From the NCBI GenBank assembly GCA_016716125.1, contig JADJWZ010000036.1, positions 310,001-374,000 of the forward strand: 64,000 bases of DNA, in the 5' to 3' direction. The DNA is from Ignavibacteria bacterium. GTDB lineage: Bacteria > Bacteroidota > Ignavibacteria > Tepidaquicellales > Tepidaquicellaceae. Both the position numbers and the translations under genes were made by a program. Position 1 is the first letter of the stretch, and every line of letters starts with the position of its first letter. Shown piece after piece: positions 1 through 7,919 of the stretch. The notes below the pieces were generated by a model. That model was not told the DNA's origin, searched no databases, and saw only the letters and a list, made by a program, of their open reading frames with translations.

Positions 1-472
1 ATCCCGGATAACTGGTAATGAAATTCGAAACTCCTTTTACATCAGTCATCTGAATTCCTCTCATAAAATCATGACCGATATAATTTCCGCCGGGCTGCGA
101 ATAACCTGAATAAATTCCGTCTTTATCGCAATGCCATACATCGACTAAAACATTATGTACGGGATTACAATCCAGGTCAATTACCGTGATTGCCATATTC
201 AGCTGTATACCGTCATGAAAAACATTATTGTTTGTGCTTATCCTGATGTCACTCCTGTTAAGATTTGGATTGAAATAAAAAGGACCTTCTGTTTTCTGTG
301 GAGTAAGCCAGCATATAGGTGAACCTTTATATAATGAAGGTAGCTTTGAAATATCAGTTTTTTCATTGCCGGCTGAAAAAGATTTTCCCGGAACCAATCC
401 GGTAATAGCAGTGCCGGCAGTTATTGCTCCGAGACTCTTTATAAGATCCCTTCTGTTAATTTTCTTTTCCAT
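1..472 (-). CDS. Intradiol ring-cleavage dioxygenase, exported, 5' part only
   Basis: The first 157 codons of a minus-strand gene that runs off the left edge. It starts at ATG 472-470 with a twin-arginine-like leader (MEKKINRRDLIKSLG) and a hydrophobic stretch, so export in folded form is likely. It then shows TEGPFYF, typical of the start of the intradiol dioxygenase core, and DVWHCDKDGIYSGY, which carries the first tyrosine ligand region of the non-haem Fe(III) site. Members of this family open catechol, protocatechuate or hydroxyquinol rings; the Tat-leader members form a poorly characterised subgroup, so the substrate is unknown. The C-terminal His/His/Tyr ligands lie outside the window. 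Confidence 0.85.
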   Translation of the reverse strand, partial: MEKKINRRDLIKSLGAITAGTAITGLVPGKSFSAGNEKTDISKLPSLYKGSPICWLTPQKTEGPFYFNPNLNRSDIRISTNNNVFHDGIQLNMAITVIDLDCNPVHNVLVDVWHCDKDGIYSGYSQPGGNYIGHDFMRGIQMTDVKGVSNFITSYPG

Positions 473-751
473 AATGAAATATTTTTACAAATATAATTAA
501 ATCGCTGTGAAATTGTGAGAACTTTTTAAAAGGGGTTAAAATTCACTCAATCATCTAAAACGCTGATATTTTAGAAATATGTCCGCTTAGTGAAATTAAA
601 CAAACGTTTTATATACATTCTTCTTTAACAAAAAAATTAAAATACTGATCAATATATGCTTAACATTTTCAGTATAAGTCCGGCTGCATTTAAAAACACG
701 TGAGCAATCAGTGATTGTAATAACAAAGCTGCGCACAGACGCTAAATCTTA

Positions 752-1207
752 GGGAGCAAATACTTGTCTTTGAAGCAAAGACTAAAAATTTCAAAACGAA
801 GATATTTAACCATTAAGCAAAGACTATTAACTCTAAATAGAAGTTGTTCAAATTATAAACGGAGATATTTAAATTTGGAACTAAGAATGTTAACTTGAAA
901 AAATAGACATTCAGCTTTAGAGCAAAGACAGTTAACTTGAAAAAGCAGACATATAACTTTGGAGCGAAGACTGTTAACATCCAAAAGAAGAAAGATAACA
1001 TTGAAGCAAAGACAATTAACATTAAAACGAAAACAATTAACATCCAAACATAGACTGTTAACATCCAAACATAGACAGCTAACATCAAAACATAGACAGC
1101 TAACATCAAAACATAGACAGCTAACATCAAAACATAGACAGTTAACATCCAAACATAGACAATTGACATCAAAACATAGACAGCTTACATCCAAACATAG
1201 AAGTGAA
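752..1207. repeat. Degenerate 21-bp tandem repeat array A
   Basis: About 21 head-to-tail units of exactly 21 bp. The best-conserved nine lie at 1019-1207, with a unit beginning ACATCAAAACATAGACAG and ending CTA or TTA; units decay progressively toward 752. Since 21 is a multiple of three, long open frames exist on both strands: heptads of LTSKHRQ on plus, VYVLMLA and LCFDVSC on minus. None has a convincing start, signal or non-repeat domain, so I treat the array as non-coding or uncertain. The sharp gradient of conservation suggests recent growth at the right end. Confidence 0.85.
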
Positions 1208-1230
1208 ACAGTCGCGCAGAATATTGCGTG

Positions 1231-1470
1231 AGTTGATTAAAAACGTGTTTAAGTTGGTCAGAGTTTGCATCACTTGGTCAGAAATGTGCAGCAGTGAGTC
1301 TAAGATGAGAATCAGTGAGTCGAAACTCTGCTTCAGTTGGTCGGAGCCGTGCGTAAGTTGGTCGGACTCTGCAACAGTTGGTCATAACCATGATTCAGTT
1401 GGTCGAAGCCGTGCACGAGTGTGTCAGAACTCTGCATCAGTTGGTCGAAACCGGAAATGAGTGTATCAAT
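1231..1470. repeat. Degenerate 21-bp tandem repeat array B
   Basis: Directly after array A the sequence continues with the same period but another consensus, AGTTGGTCGGAACTCTGCAT-like. Eleven or so units can be lined up, most 21 bp and a few 20 bp. The minus strand reads FDQLNHG / YDQLLQS heptads in a 64-codon frame (1333-1527), the plus strand VSWSEPC heptads. The 20-bp units break the frame, which argues against a strictly conserved protein. The two arrays share the CAGTT core at the same phase. Confidence 0.75.
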
Positions 1471-1826
1471 GACGCGCATTTTTAAATTTATACAACAAAA
1501 CCGCAAATATAGACCATTTTGCGGCAATCAGTAAGTAAAGAAATATCACGGAGAATTAGAAAGCATTATTTCATAATGAATATAAATTCAATATAAACTC
1601 ATCACCGGGAGTGATCATTGCAAACAAAAAAGAACAGAGTGCTGAATAAATTAAACTTTTCAAAGAACTAACGATACCTCGTGGCGTTCACTGGGAAGTA
1701 TTGAAAACCATTCAAACGGGACTTATAACATTTTGTTAGTCAATGTAAAATTCTTCTCTGAGGACAAATCATATCATTGATTTTTTAATCTAATAATAGT
1801 AGTTTTACTGCTTATTAAAAATCGAT
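1471..1826. other. Intergenic leader upstream of rplM
   Basis: No gene is supported here. One plus frame over about 1609-1733 reads VIIANKKEQSAE, a stop, then IPRGVHWEVLKTIQTG before a second stop; it may be a decayed gene fragment but is too short to claim. The promoter of the ribosomal operon must lie here; an AT-rich TTGATTTTTTAATC stretch near 1777 is a candidate only. Confidence 0.4.
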
Positions 1827-2282
1827 ATGAAATCAGGAATCAAAAAGACAAACAGGATCACAAAATTCGCAACACGTTCCGGAAATTCGAATAAATGGTT
1901 CGTAGTGGATGCAGAAGGTAAAATACTCGGAAGACTTGCAAGTGAAGTCGCTAAAAGAATAAGAGGAAAATACAATCCGCAGTATACACCAAACGCAGAC
2001 ACAGGCGACTGGGTGGTGGTATTAAACGCAGATAAGATCAAGATCGCTGATAAAAGAGCCGAGCAGAAAGTATACCTGACTCACTCTCTTTATCCGGGCG
2101 GACAGAAAAAAAGAACATTCACGGAAATGATGCAGAAACATCCTGACAGGGTGATAAGACTTGCAGTCAAGAGAATGCTTCCAAAAACCAAACTCGGAAA
2201 TAAACTCATTAATAAACTCAAAGTATATTCAGGCACGGAACATCCGCATTCAGCGCAGAATCCCGCTGTACTTGAGCTGTAA
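1827..2282 (+). CDS. rplM: 50S ribosomal protein L13
   Basis: A 151-residue L13, an early-assembling 23S rRNA binder of the large subunit. The family core KWFVVDAEGKILGRLASEVAK and the YNPQYTPNADTGDWVVVLNA segment are intact, as are the C-terminal MLPKTKLG and H-P-H-x-AQNP region. It is slightly longer at the N-terminus than the usual 142-145 residues. It leads the rplM-rpsI pair, 54 bp ahead of rpsI, the arrangement found in most bacteria, and starts the operon that runs through frr. Confidence 0.97.
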   Translation: MKSGIKKTNRITKFATRSGNSNKWFVVDAEGKILGRLASEVAKRIRGKYNPQYTPNADTGDWVVVLNADKIKIADKRAEQKVYLTHSLYPGGQKKRTFTEMMQKHPDRVIRLAVKRMLPKTKLGNKLINKLKVYSGTEHPHSAQNPAVLEL

Positions 2283-2336
2283 TTTCTGACAGATTTCAAA
2301 AGTTAAGAATTTTAATTTATTTATATAAACATACAC

Positions 2337-2729
2337 ATGAGTTCAAACTCAACATTAAAAGTAGGCAGAAGAAAGACAGCAACCGCCCGCGTTTTATTAA
2401 AACCGGGAAACGGACTGATCAGAATCAACAATAAAGAAGCTAAGGATTATTTTAAAACTGAAAATCTTTATACCGAGATCATACAGCCGTTTCAGGTAAC
2501 AAATACATCCGGAACATTCGATACGCAGGTAAATGTCAACGGCGGCGGATTCACAGGTCAGGCTGGAGCTATTAAACTTGGGATCGCAAGAGCATTGGTC
2601 GAAACCAACGAAGAATTAAAAAGTCCTCTGAGAAAAGCCGGACTTATGACGCGTGATCCGAGAGCCGTAGAGAGAAAAAAATACGGACAGCCTAAAGCAA
2701 GAAAGAAATTTCAGTTCTCTAAAAGATAA
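2337..2729 (+). CDS. rpsI: 30S ribosomal protein S9
   Basis: 130 residues, standard length. S9 sits in the head of the small subunit with its C-terminal tail reaching the P-site tRNA. Recognisable elements are GRRKTATARV near the N-terminus, NVNGGGFTGQAGAIKLGIAR in the middle and the basic tail KKYGQPKARKKFQFSKR ending in the universal K-R pair. It follows rplM closely and precedes the rpsB leader by some 280 bp. Confidence 0.97.
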   Translation: MSSNSTLKVGRRKTATARVLLKPGNGLIRINNKEAKDYFKTENLYTEIIQPFQVTNTSGTFDTQVNVNGGGFTGQAGAIKLGIARALVETNEELKSPLRKAGLMTRDPRAVERKKYGQPKARKKFQFSKR

Positions 2730-3008
2730 GAACAGAGATACAATTTATTCCGGAAATTATTTTCCGTCTGTTTTAAAAGAGTTATTATTAACACTATTTA
2801 AAAATACATATTCCCTGATCCTGTTTTACCTGTGTCCGCTTTCAGCGGATGTAAAGCCGGAGATGACGGGGATAGAAGAAAAAACAAAAGTCAATTCTTT
2901 ATTGATGATAAACTCATTACCGAAATCTCCTTCCCGGAGATTTTAAATTTCACACTTATTGAGTTCTGCAATTCTGATTCGGCTTTTTTAACCCAAGGAG
3001 GATTAATC
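2730..3008 (+). promoter_or_regulatory. rpsB leader region with hairpin
   Basis: A 279-nt stretch between rpsI and the rpsB start. It contains a perfect hairpin TCCGCT-TTC-AGCGGA at 2835-2849. The frame of rpsB is open upstream to 2832 but the extra 59 codons do not resemble S2, so the stretch is best read as an untranslated leader. An autoregulatory leader would fit the S2/EF-Ts operon of other bacteria, but I cannot match it to a described family. Confidence 0.4.
2995..3001 (+). promoter_or_regulatory. Strong Shine-Dalgarno AAGGAGG fixing a TTG start for rpsB
   Basis: AAGGAGG lies 7 nt before TTG 3009-3011. Most genes here have weak or no ribosome binding sites, so this full match is unusual and decides the rpsB start over any upstream codon in the same frame. 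Confidence 0.85.
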
Positions 3009-3749
3009 TTGACAAAAGTACAAATCGAGGATCTGTTACTGGCAGGTTCGCATTTCGGACATCTTACTAGAAGATGGGATCCGAAAATGAAGAAATACAT
3101 TTTTATGGAAAGAAACGGTATCCATATAATTGATCTCAAAAAAACACTCGAACTTCTCGAGGAAGCATGTAACTCAATCTCAAAGATATCTACCGAAGGA
3201 AAGAAAGTTCTTTTCATCGGCACAAAAAAGCAGGCTAAGCAGATAATAAAAGACCAGGCAGAAAGAAGCGGATCTTTTTATGTCTGCGAAAGATGGCTCG
3301 GCGGTATGCTTACAAACTTTAACACAGTTAGAAAAAGCATTAAAAAGCTAACGAATATTCAGAAGATGGAGACAGACGGAACCATCGATCAGTTTGTAAA
3401 AAAAGAAAGACTCATATTATCGAGAGATAAAGAGAAGCTTGAAAAAGTTCTGAACGGAATAGTCAGCATGACTAAAATTCCCGGAGCTATCTTCGTGGTC
3501 GATATCAAGAAAGAACATATTGCAATCAGCGAAGCGAGAAAACTGAATATCCCTGTATACGCTATCGTCGATACAAACTGCGATCCCGACCTTGTTGACT
3601 ATCCGATCCCCGCTAATGATGACGCCGTAAAATCTATTGAAATTATTTCAAAAGCAATAGCTGACGCAGCCATTATCGGAAATCAGGTTGCAAAGATAAA
3701 AGCTGAGGACGAGACGGAAGAGATGAAAGAAAAGCTTGAACAGAATTAA
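3009..3749 (+). CDS. rpsB: 30S ribosomal protein S2 (TTG start)
   Basis: 246 residues from TTG 3009: M-TKVQIEDLLLAGSHFGHLT, the canonical S2 N-terminus. Family landmarks are RRWDPKMKKYIF, IHIIDLKKTLELL, FIGTKKQAK, RWLGGMLTNFNT and YAIVDTNCDPDLVDYPIPAN. S2 joins the small subunit last and contacts S1. The open frame reaches back to 2832 but the added residues are not S2-like, while the AAGGAGG 7 nt upstream supports the TTG. tsf follows after 32 bp, the near-universal rpsB-tsf pair. The tail (EDETEEMKEKLEQN) is acidic and charged, a common variable end. Confidence 0.96.
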   Translation: MTKVQIEDLLLAGSHFGHLTRRWDPKMKKYIFMERNGIHIIDLKKTLELLEEACNSISKISTEGKKVLFIGTKKQAKQIIKDQAERSGSFYVCERWLGGMLTNFNTVRKSIKKLTNIQKMETDGTIDQFVKKERLILSRDKEKLEKVLNGIVSMTKIPGAIFVVDIKKEHIAISEARKLNIPVYAIVDTNCDPDLVDYPIPANDDAVKSIEIISKAIADAAIIGNQVAKIKAEDETEEMKEKLEQN

Positions 3750-3781
3750 TATTTAAATTAAAACAAATTCACTTAACAATT

Positions 3782-4645
3782 ATGGAGATTACTTTAGATC
3801 TAATAAAAGAATTAAGAAACAAGACAGGCGCGGGTATCAATGACTGTAAAAAAGCTCTTGTAGAGACCGACGGCGACATTGGAAAAGCAATTGATGTGCT
3901 GAGAAAAAAAGGCGCAGCAATGGCTGTCAAAAGAGCTGATAAGATCACTAATGAAGGAGCTGTTAAATTAAAAATATCCGATGATAAAAAAACAGGAGCA
4001 TTGATAGAAGTGAACTGCGAAACTGACTTTGTATCCAAAGGCGATGAATTCCAAAATTTCGCTGAAAGCATTGCAGCTGCAGCTTTAAACATTAACTCTG
4101 ATAACGTTGATGAAATTTTGGCTTCAAAAAGCGGAGACGGACTTTCCATAAAGGATAAAATTGATGAGATCATGGGAAAGGTCGGAGAGAGAACCGAACT
4201 GAAAAGAGCGAGAATAATAAATGTGCCGGACGGTTTTGTATCGGGTTATATTCATTTCGGCAGCAAGCTCGGATCGTTAGTCGGATTCAAAGGAACCTTT
4301 GATGAGAAAGCTGACTCTCTCGGAAAAAATGTAGCGATGCAGGTAGTAGCTATGAATCCTATTGCAGTAAACCGTGACGAAATCGGAAATGAAGTTATTG
4401 AAAAAGAAAAAGAAATCTATTTATCACAGGCAAAGAATGAAAACAAACCTGACAACATTGCTCAGACAATAGTTAACAATAAAGTGGAAAGATATTTTCA
4501 GGATAACTGTCTTCTCGAACAGGAATACATTAACGAATCCGGTAAGTCTATTAAAGACATTATTACTGATTACAATAAAGCAAACGGAAACACTGTTGAA
4601 ATAGTAAGTATGGTCAGATTTCAGCTCGGCGAAGAAAATAAATAA
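3782..4645 (+). CDS. tsf: Elongation factor Ts
   Basis: 287 residues, full length. EF-Ts is the nucleotide exchange factor of EF-Tu. The N-terminal UBA-like domain carries LRNKTGAGINDCKKALVE, followed by KKGAAMAVKRADKITNEGAV, and the core has VNCETDFVSKGDEF, the segment that contacts EF-Tu. The dimerisation part and the C-terminal motif with QDNCLLEQEYI are present. It lies between rpsB and pyrH (16 bp to the latter) in a conserved translation operon. Confidence 0.97.
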   Translation: MEITLDLIKELRNKTGAGINDCKKALVETDGDIGKAIDVLRKKGAAMAVKRADKITNEGAVKLKISDDKKTGALIEVNCETDFVSKGDEFQNFAESIAAAALNINSDNVDEILASKSGDGLSIKDKIDEIMGKVGERTELKRARIINVPDGFVSGYIHFGSKLGSLVGFKGTFDEKADSLGKNVAMQVVAMNPIAVNRDEIGNEVIEKEKEIYLSQAKNENKPDNIAQTIVNNKVERYFQDNCLLEQEYINESGKSIKDIITDYNKANGNTVEIVSMVRFQLGEENK

Positions 4646-4661
4646 ACTCGTAAAAATTAAT

Positions 4662-5372
4662 ATGCCTCCAAAATACAAAAGGATCATACTTAAACTCAGC
4701 GGCGAATCACTGATGGGAAATCAAAATTACGGAATTGATTCCGAAGTGCTTGAAACAATTTCTTATGAGCTGCTGAGTATTTCCAAACTCGGCATAGAGA
4801 TCGGTATTGTAATCGGAGGCGGAAATATTTACAGGGGTTTGTCAGCGCATGAACAGGGAGTAGACAGGGTAACGGGTGATCAGATGGGAATGCTTGCAAC
4901 AGTTATCAATTCACTTGCCATTCAGAACTCTCTTGAAAAAAGAGGAATATTCACAAGAGTTCAGTCTGCAATTAAGATGGATGAAATAGCGGAGCCGTTT
5001 ATACTTAGAAAAGCATTAAGGCATATTGAAAAAAAGCGTGTCGTAATTTTTTCCTCAGGTACAGGAAGTCCTTATTTTACAACTGATACAGCCGCTGCAC
5101 TCAGAGCGATAGAAATAAAAGCTGACATTATTATTAAAGGCACGAGAGTTAACGGCGTATATGATTCCGATCCTGAAAAAAATCCCAAAGCTAAAATGTT
5201 TAAAAAACTTTCATACCTTGATGTTCTCGAAAAAGATCTGAGGGTAATGGATCTGACGGCTATTACTTTATGTCAGGAAAACGGACTTCCGATAAAAGTT
5301 TTCAATATGAACGTTAAAGGCAATTTGAAAAAGCTTGTCATGGGTGAAAACATCGGAACGCTGGTTTGTTAA
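4662..5372 (+). CDS. pyrH: UMP kinase
   Basis: 236 residues, the usual size. It phosphorylates UMP to UDP with ATP in de novo pyrimidine synthesis and belongs to the amino-acid kinase fold, not the eukaryotic NMP kinases. Visible motifs are RIILKLSGESLMG (P-loop-like start), GIVIGGGNIYRG, VTGDQMGMLATVINSLA and the FSSGTGSPYFTTDTAAALRA substrate segment. The position between tsf and frr is conserved across bacteria. Confidence 0.97.
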   Translation: MPPKYKRIILKLSGESLMGNQNYGIDSEVLETISYELLSISKLGIEIGIVIGGGNIYRGLSAHEQGVDRVTGDQMGMLATVINSLAIQNSLEKRGIFTRVQSAIKMDEIAEPFILRKALRHIEKKRVVIFSSGTGSPYFTTDTAAALRAIEIKADIIIKGTRVNGVYDSDPEKNPKAKMFKKLSYLDVLEKDLRVMDLTAITLCQENGLPIKVFNMNVKGNLKKLVMGENIGTLVC

Positions 5373-5398
5373 AATAATTTAAAATTAATTTTAATTTT

Positions 5399-5956
5399 AT
5401 GATAAAGGATATTTTAAAAAGCTCTTCCGATAAAATGGAAAAGGCAGTTGATCATGTCCATCAGGAATTAATAAAGATCAGAACCGGCAAAGCAACTACA
5501 AATCTTCTTGACGGCGTTAAGGTGGATTATTACGGAACGCCGACTGCATTGAATCAGCTTGGAAATGTAAGCACGCCTGATTATCACACTATTACTGTTC
5601 AGGCATGGGATAAAACAGCCATCCCTATGATCGAGAAAGCAATTCAATCGGCTAATCTGGGACTGAACCCGTCAAACGACGGAAACCTGATCAGAATACC
5701 TATACCTCCGCTGAATGAAGAGAGAAGAAAAGAGATTGTGAAGCTTGTAAAAAAATTCGGAGAAGATGGAAAGATCGCAGTCAGAAATTTAAGAAGGGAC
5801 GCAATTGAACATCTGAAAAAAGCGGAAAAAGACGATCACTTTTCTGAAGATGAGAGAAAACATGGTGAAACGGAGATTCAGAAGCTGACAGATAAATTTA
5901 TAAAAGGCATTGACAATATACTTGCGCAAAAAGAGAAAGACATAATGGAAGTCTGA
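5399..5956 (+). CDS. frr: Ribosome recycling factor
   Basis: 185 residues, standard length. With EF-G it splits post-termination ribosomes. The family signature RTGKATTNLLDGVKVDYYG and the C-terminal KKAEKDDHFSEDERK...EIQKLTDKFI helix are intact; the protein would form the tRNA-like L-shape of a three-helix bundle plus hinge domain. It closes the translation part of the operon, 38 bp before waaA. Confidence 0.97.
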   Translation: MIKDILKSSSDKMEKAVDHVHQELIKIRTGKATTNLLDGVKVDYYGTPTALNQLGNVSTPDYHTITVQAWDKTAIPMIEKAIQSANLGLNPSNDGNLIRIPIPPLNEERRKEIVKLVKKFGEDGKIAVRNLRRDAIEHLKKAEKDDHFSEDERKHGETEIQKLTDKFIKGIDNILAQKEKDIMEV

Positions 5957-5960
5957 TTTC

Positions 5961-5986
5961 TAAGTCTAATTATTAAGTCTAATTAC
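5961..5986 (+). repeat. Perfect 13-bp tandem duplication between frr and waaA
   Basis: TAAGTCTAATTAT at 5961-5973 is followed at once by TAAGTCTAATTAC at 5974-5986, identical in 12 of 13 bases, just before the waaA ribosome binding site TTGGAG. It is likely a replication-slippage duplication. Confidence 0.8.
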
Positions 5987-5994
5987 TTGGAGCC

Positions 5995-7272
5995 GTGAAA
6001 AAATTCTGGTATATAATTTATAACACAATTGGCATTCCGGCAATATGGCTCTTTTTCAATATCTATTCGATTTTTAATTCAAAAGTTAAAGAAGGTTTAA
6101 AAGGCAGAAGAGATTTATTCAGTGAACTGGATAAATCTCTTTCTTCATTCAGCCCTAAAAAAACAGTGGTTATTCATTCATCTTCACTGGGTGAATATCA
6201 GCAGGCGCTTCCTTTGGTACAGGAGTTCATAAAAAAAAATTATAATGTAGTTCTTTCCTTTTTTTCCCCGTCAGGATATAAAAATTCAAAGATCAAAAAT
6301 GAAAACGTAATAAAGACCTATCTTCCTTTTGACTCGATCTCAAATCAGAAAAAGTTTCTTGAAATGATCAAACCGGAAATTATTATTTTTATGAGGTATG
6401 ACCTCTGGTACAATATCTTAAGGGAATCAGGAAAGATGAATATAAAGAGAGTCCTTGCAAACGCAAGATATGATGAGAATGATTCTACATGGAATATTCC
6501 GGTGATAAGTTCATTTAAAAAAAATCTGTACGGCATGATCGACACAGCATTTGTAATAGATGACTTTGATGAAAAGAATTACCGCATAAAACTTGCTAAA
6601 GAAAAAACAGAAATTATAAAGATCGGCGATTCGAAATTTGAACGGGTAATTCAGACAGCGGGAAATTTAACCGGTGAAAAAGTTTTACCGGCTTTGGTTA
6701 CCGAAGGTAAAAAAATATTCGTGATGGGAAGTTCGTGGAAAGATGATGAAGAAGTAATACTGCCTGCGATAGACAAAACACTTCGCTTTGAAAATAATCT
6801 GCTGACGATACTTGTACCGCATGAACCGAAAGAAACTAAAATATCTGCAATAGAAAAAATGATTGATGAAAGATACGGGAATTTAAAAACCATTCGCTTT
6901 GGTAATCTGAATAATTACAATGGAGAGAATCTGATCATTGTTGACAGGATAGGAATTTTGTCAAAGTTATATGCGGCGGCATATCTGAGTTACGTCGGAG
7001 GCGGATTCAAAACGGGACTTCATAATATTCTTGAACCTGCTATATTTAACATGCCGATTTTATTTTCCAATAAAGTAAAAAATTCCGATGAGGATGAGAT
7101 ACTTCTAGAAAAGGGCTGCGGAATAGTAATAAAAGACACACGGCAATTCTACCGCGTCTTCAGAGAATTTCTCAAAGATAAAAAACTCAGAGATGATACA
7201 GGTATTAAGAGTAAACTTGTTTTTGAAAATTCCATCGGCATTGCAGAAAAGATCGTTAATCAAATAACATAA
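5995..7272 (+). CDS. waaA: 3-deoxy-D-manno-octulosonic acid transferase
   Basis: 425 residues from GTG 5995, 7 nt or so after TTGGAG. The enzyme (GT30) adds Kdo from CMP-Kdo to lipid A at the inner leaflet. It has an N-terminal membrane anchor (WYIIYNTIGIPAIWLFF), the acceptor-side motif HSSSLGEYQQALPLV around residue 61 with the catalytic Glu of the family, and the CMP-Kdo binding loop YVGGGFKTGLHNILEPA near residue 330. It sits between frr and gmhA, so envelope synthesis is joined to the translation operon. Confidence 0.93.
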   Translation: MKKFWYIIYNTIGIPAIWLFFNIYSIFNSKVKEGLKGRRDLFSELDKSLSSFSPKKTVVIHSSSLGEYQQALPLVQEFIKKNYNVVLSFFSPSGYKNSKIKNENVIKTYLPFDSISNQKKFLEMIKPEIIIFMRYDLWYNILRESGKMNIKRVLANARYDENDSTWNIPVISSFKKNLYGMIDTAFVIDDFDEKNYRIKLAKEKTEIIKIGDSKFERVIQTAGNLTGEKVLPALVTEGKKIFVMGSSWKDDEEVILPAIDKTLRFENNLLTILVPHEPKETKISAIEKMIDERYGNLKTIRFGNLNNYNGENLIIVDRIGILSKLYAAAYLSYVGGGFKTGLHNILEPAIFNMPILFSNKVKNSDEDEILLEKGCGIVIKDTRQFYRVFREFLKDKKLRDDTGIKSKLVFENSIGIAEKIVNQIT

Positions 7273-7277
7273 TAATT

Positions 7278-7869
7278 ATGTTCGACAGAAAAGAATTTAT
7301 CCAAACTTCATTAACTGAAAGCGCAGAAACCAAGCGGCTGATTTTTGAGAAGTGTTATGACAGTATATGCGAAGCTGCCGACATGTTAACAGATTCGATT
7401 AGAAACGGATATAAAATTCTGCTATGCGGAAACGGCGGAAGCGCTGCGGACTGTCAGCATCTTGCGACTGAATTTATGATCAGACTTTCACATGATCTCG
7501 ACCGGCCTGCTATTGCCGCTATTGCTCTCACGACAGACACATCAAATCTGACAGCCGGAGGAAATGACATTGGATTTGAAAATGTCTTTTCGAGAAATAT
7601 TGAAGGACTGGGAAGCAGCGGCGATGTACTGATAGCAATTTCTACAAGCGGAAATTCACCGAATATTATTAAAGCCGTAAAGAAAGCAAAAGAAAAAGGA
7701 ATGAAAGTGATCGGGCTTCTCGGAAAAAATAACGGAGGAAAGCTTAAGGATATATGTGATATATCAATTATAATACCTTCCTGAAAATACTCAAAGGATT
7801 CAGGAAGGACACATTACAATCGGACATATCTTATGTGAAATTACTGAGAGAGAACTGTATGAGAATTAA
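7278..7869 (+). CDS. gmhA: Phosphoheptose isomerase with a one-base frameshift near its end
   Basis: Sedoheptulose-7-phosphate isomerase, the first step of ADP-heptose synthesis. The SIS fold is clear: LLCGNGGSAADCQHLATEF, STSGNSPNIIKAVKKAKEKG and a GLLGKNNGG loop. The frame stops at TGA 7782-7784 after IIIPS (168 residues). Dropping one T at 7782 restores ENTQRIQEGHITIGHILCEI and a stop at 7867-7869, giving 196 residues, the normal length. The lost tail holds the Q-x7-H pair (QEGHITIGH) that family members use in the metal/active site, so the short form should be inactive. Most likely a sequencing insertion or a fresh mutation. Confidence 0.9.
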
Positions 7870-7919
7870 TTTACAGCGAAAATATCTGATCTGTACATTA
7901 CCGGAATTCCTTTAAAAAA

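Noticed and set aside
752..1207. CRISPR array
   Set aside because: Units of 21 bp follow each other without spacers, so there is no repeat-spacer alternation, and no cas genes are near.
813..1231. Three open frames on both strands over array A as genes
   Set aside because: A 21-bp period keeps all frames open by chance once one unit lacks stops. There is no conserved non-repeat part and no clear start.
1609..1733. Decayed gene fragment before rplM
   Set aside because: The frame VIIANKKEQ / IPRGVHWEVLK is only about 40 codons with a stop inside and no family I recognise; kept as a note only.
5987..6000. Alternative ATG start for waaA
   Set aside because: No ATG lies near the conserved N-terminal membrane anchor; GTG 5995 with TTGGAG upstream keeps it whole.
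7776..7790. Programmed +1 frameshift in gmhA
   Set aside because: The site lacks the CUU-UGA-C type slippery codon and an internal Shine-Dalgarno spur; other genes in the window have similar stray insertions.
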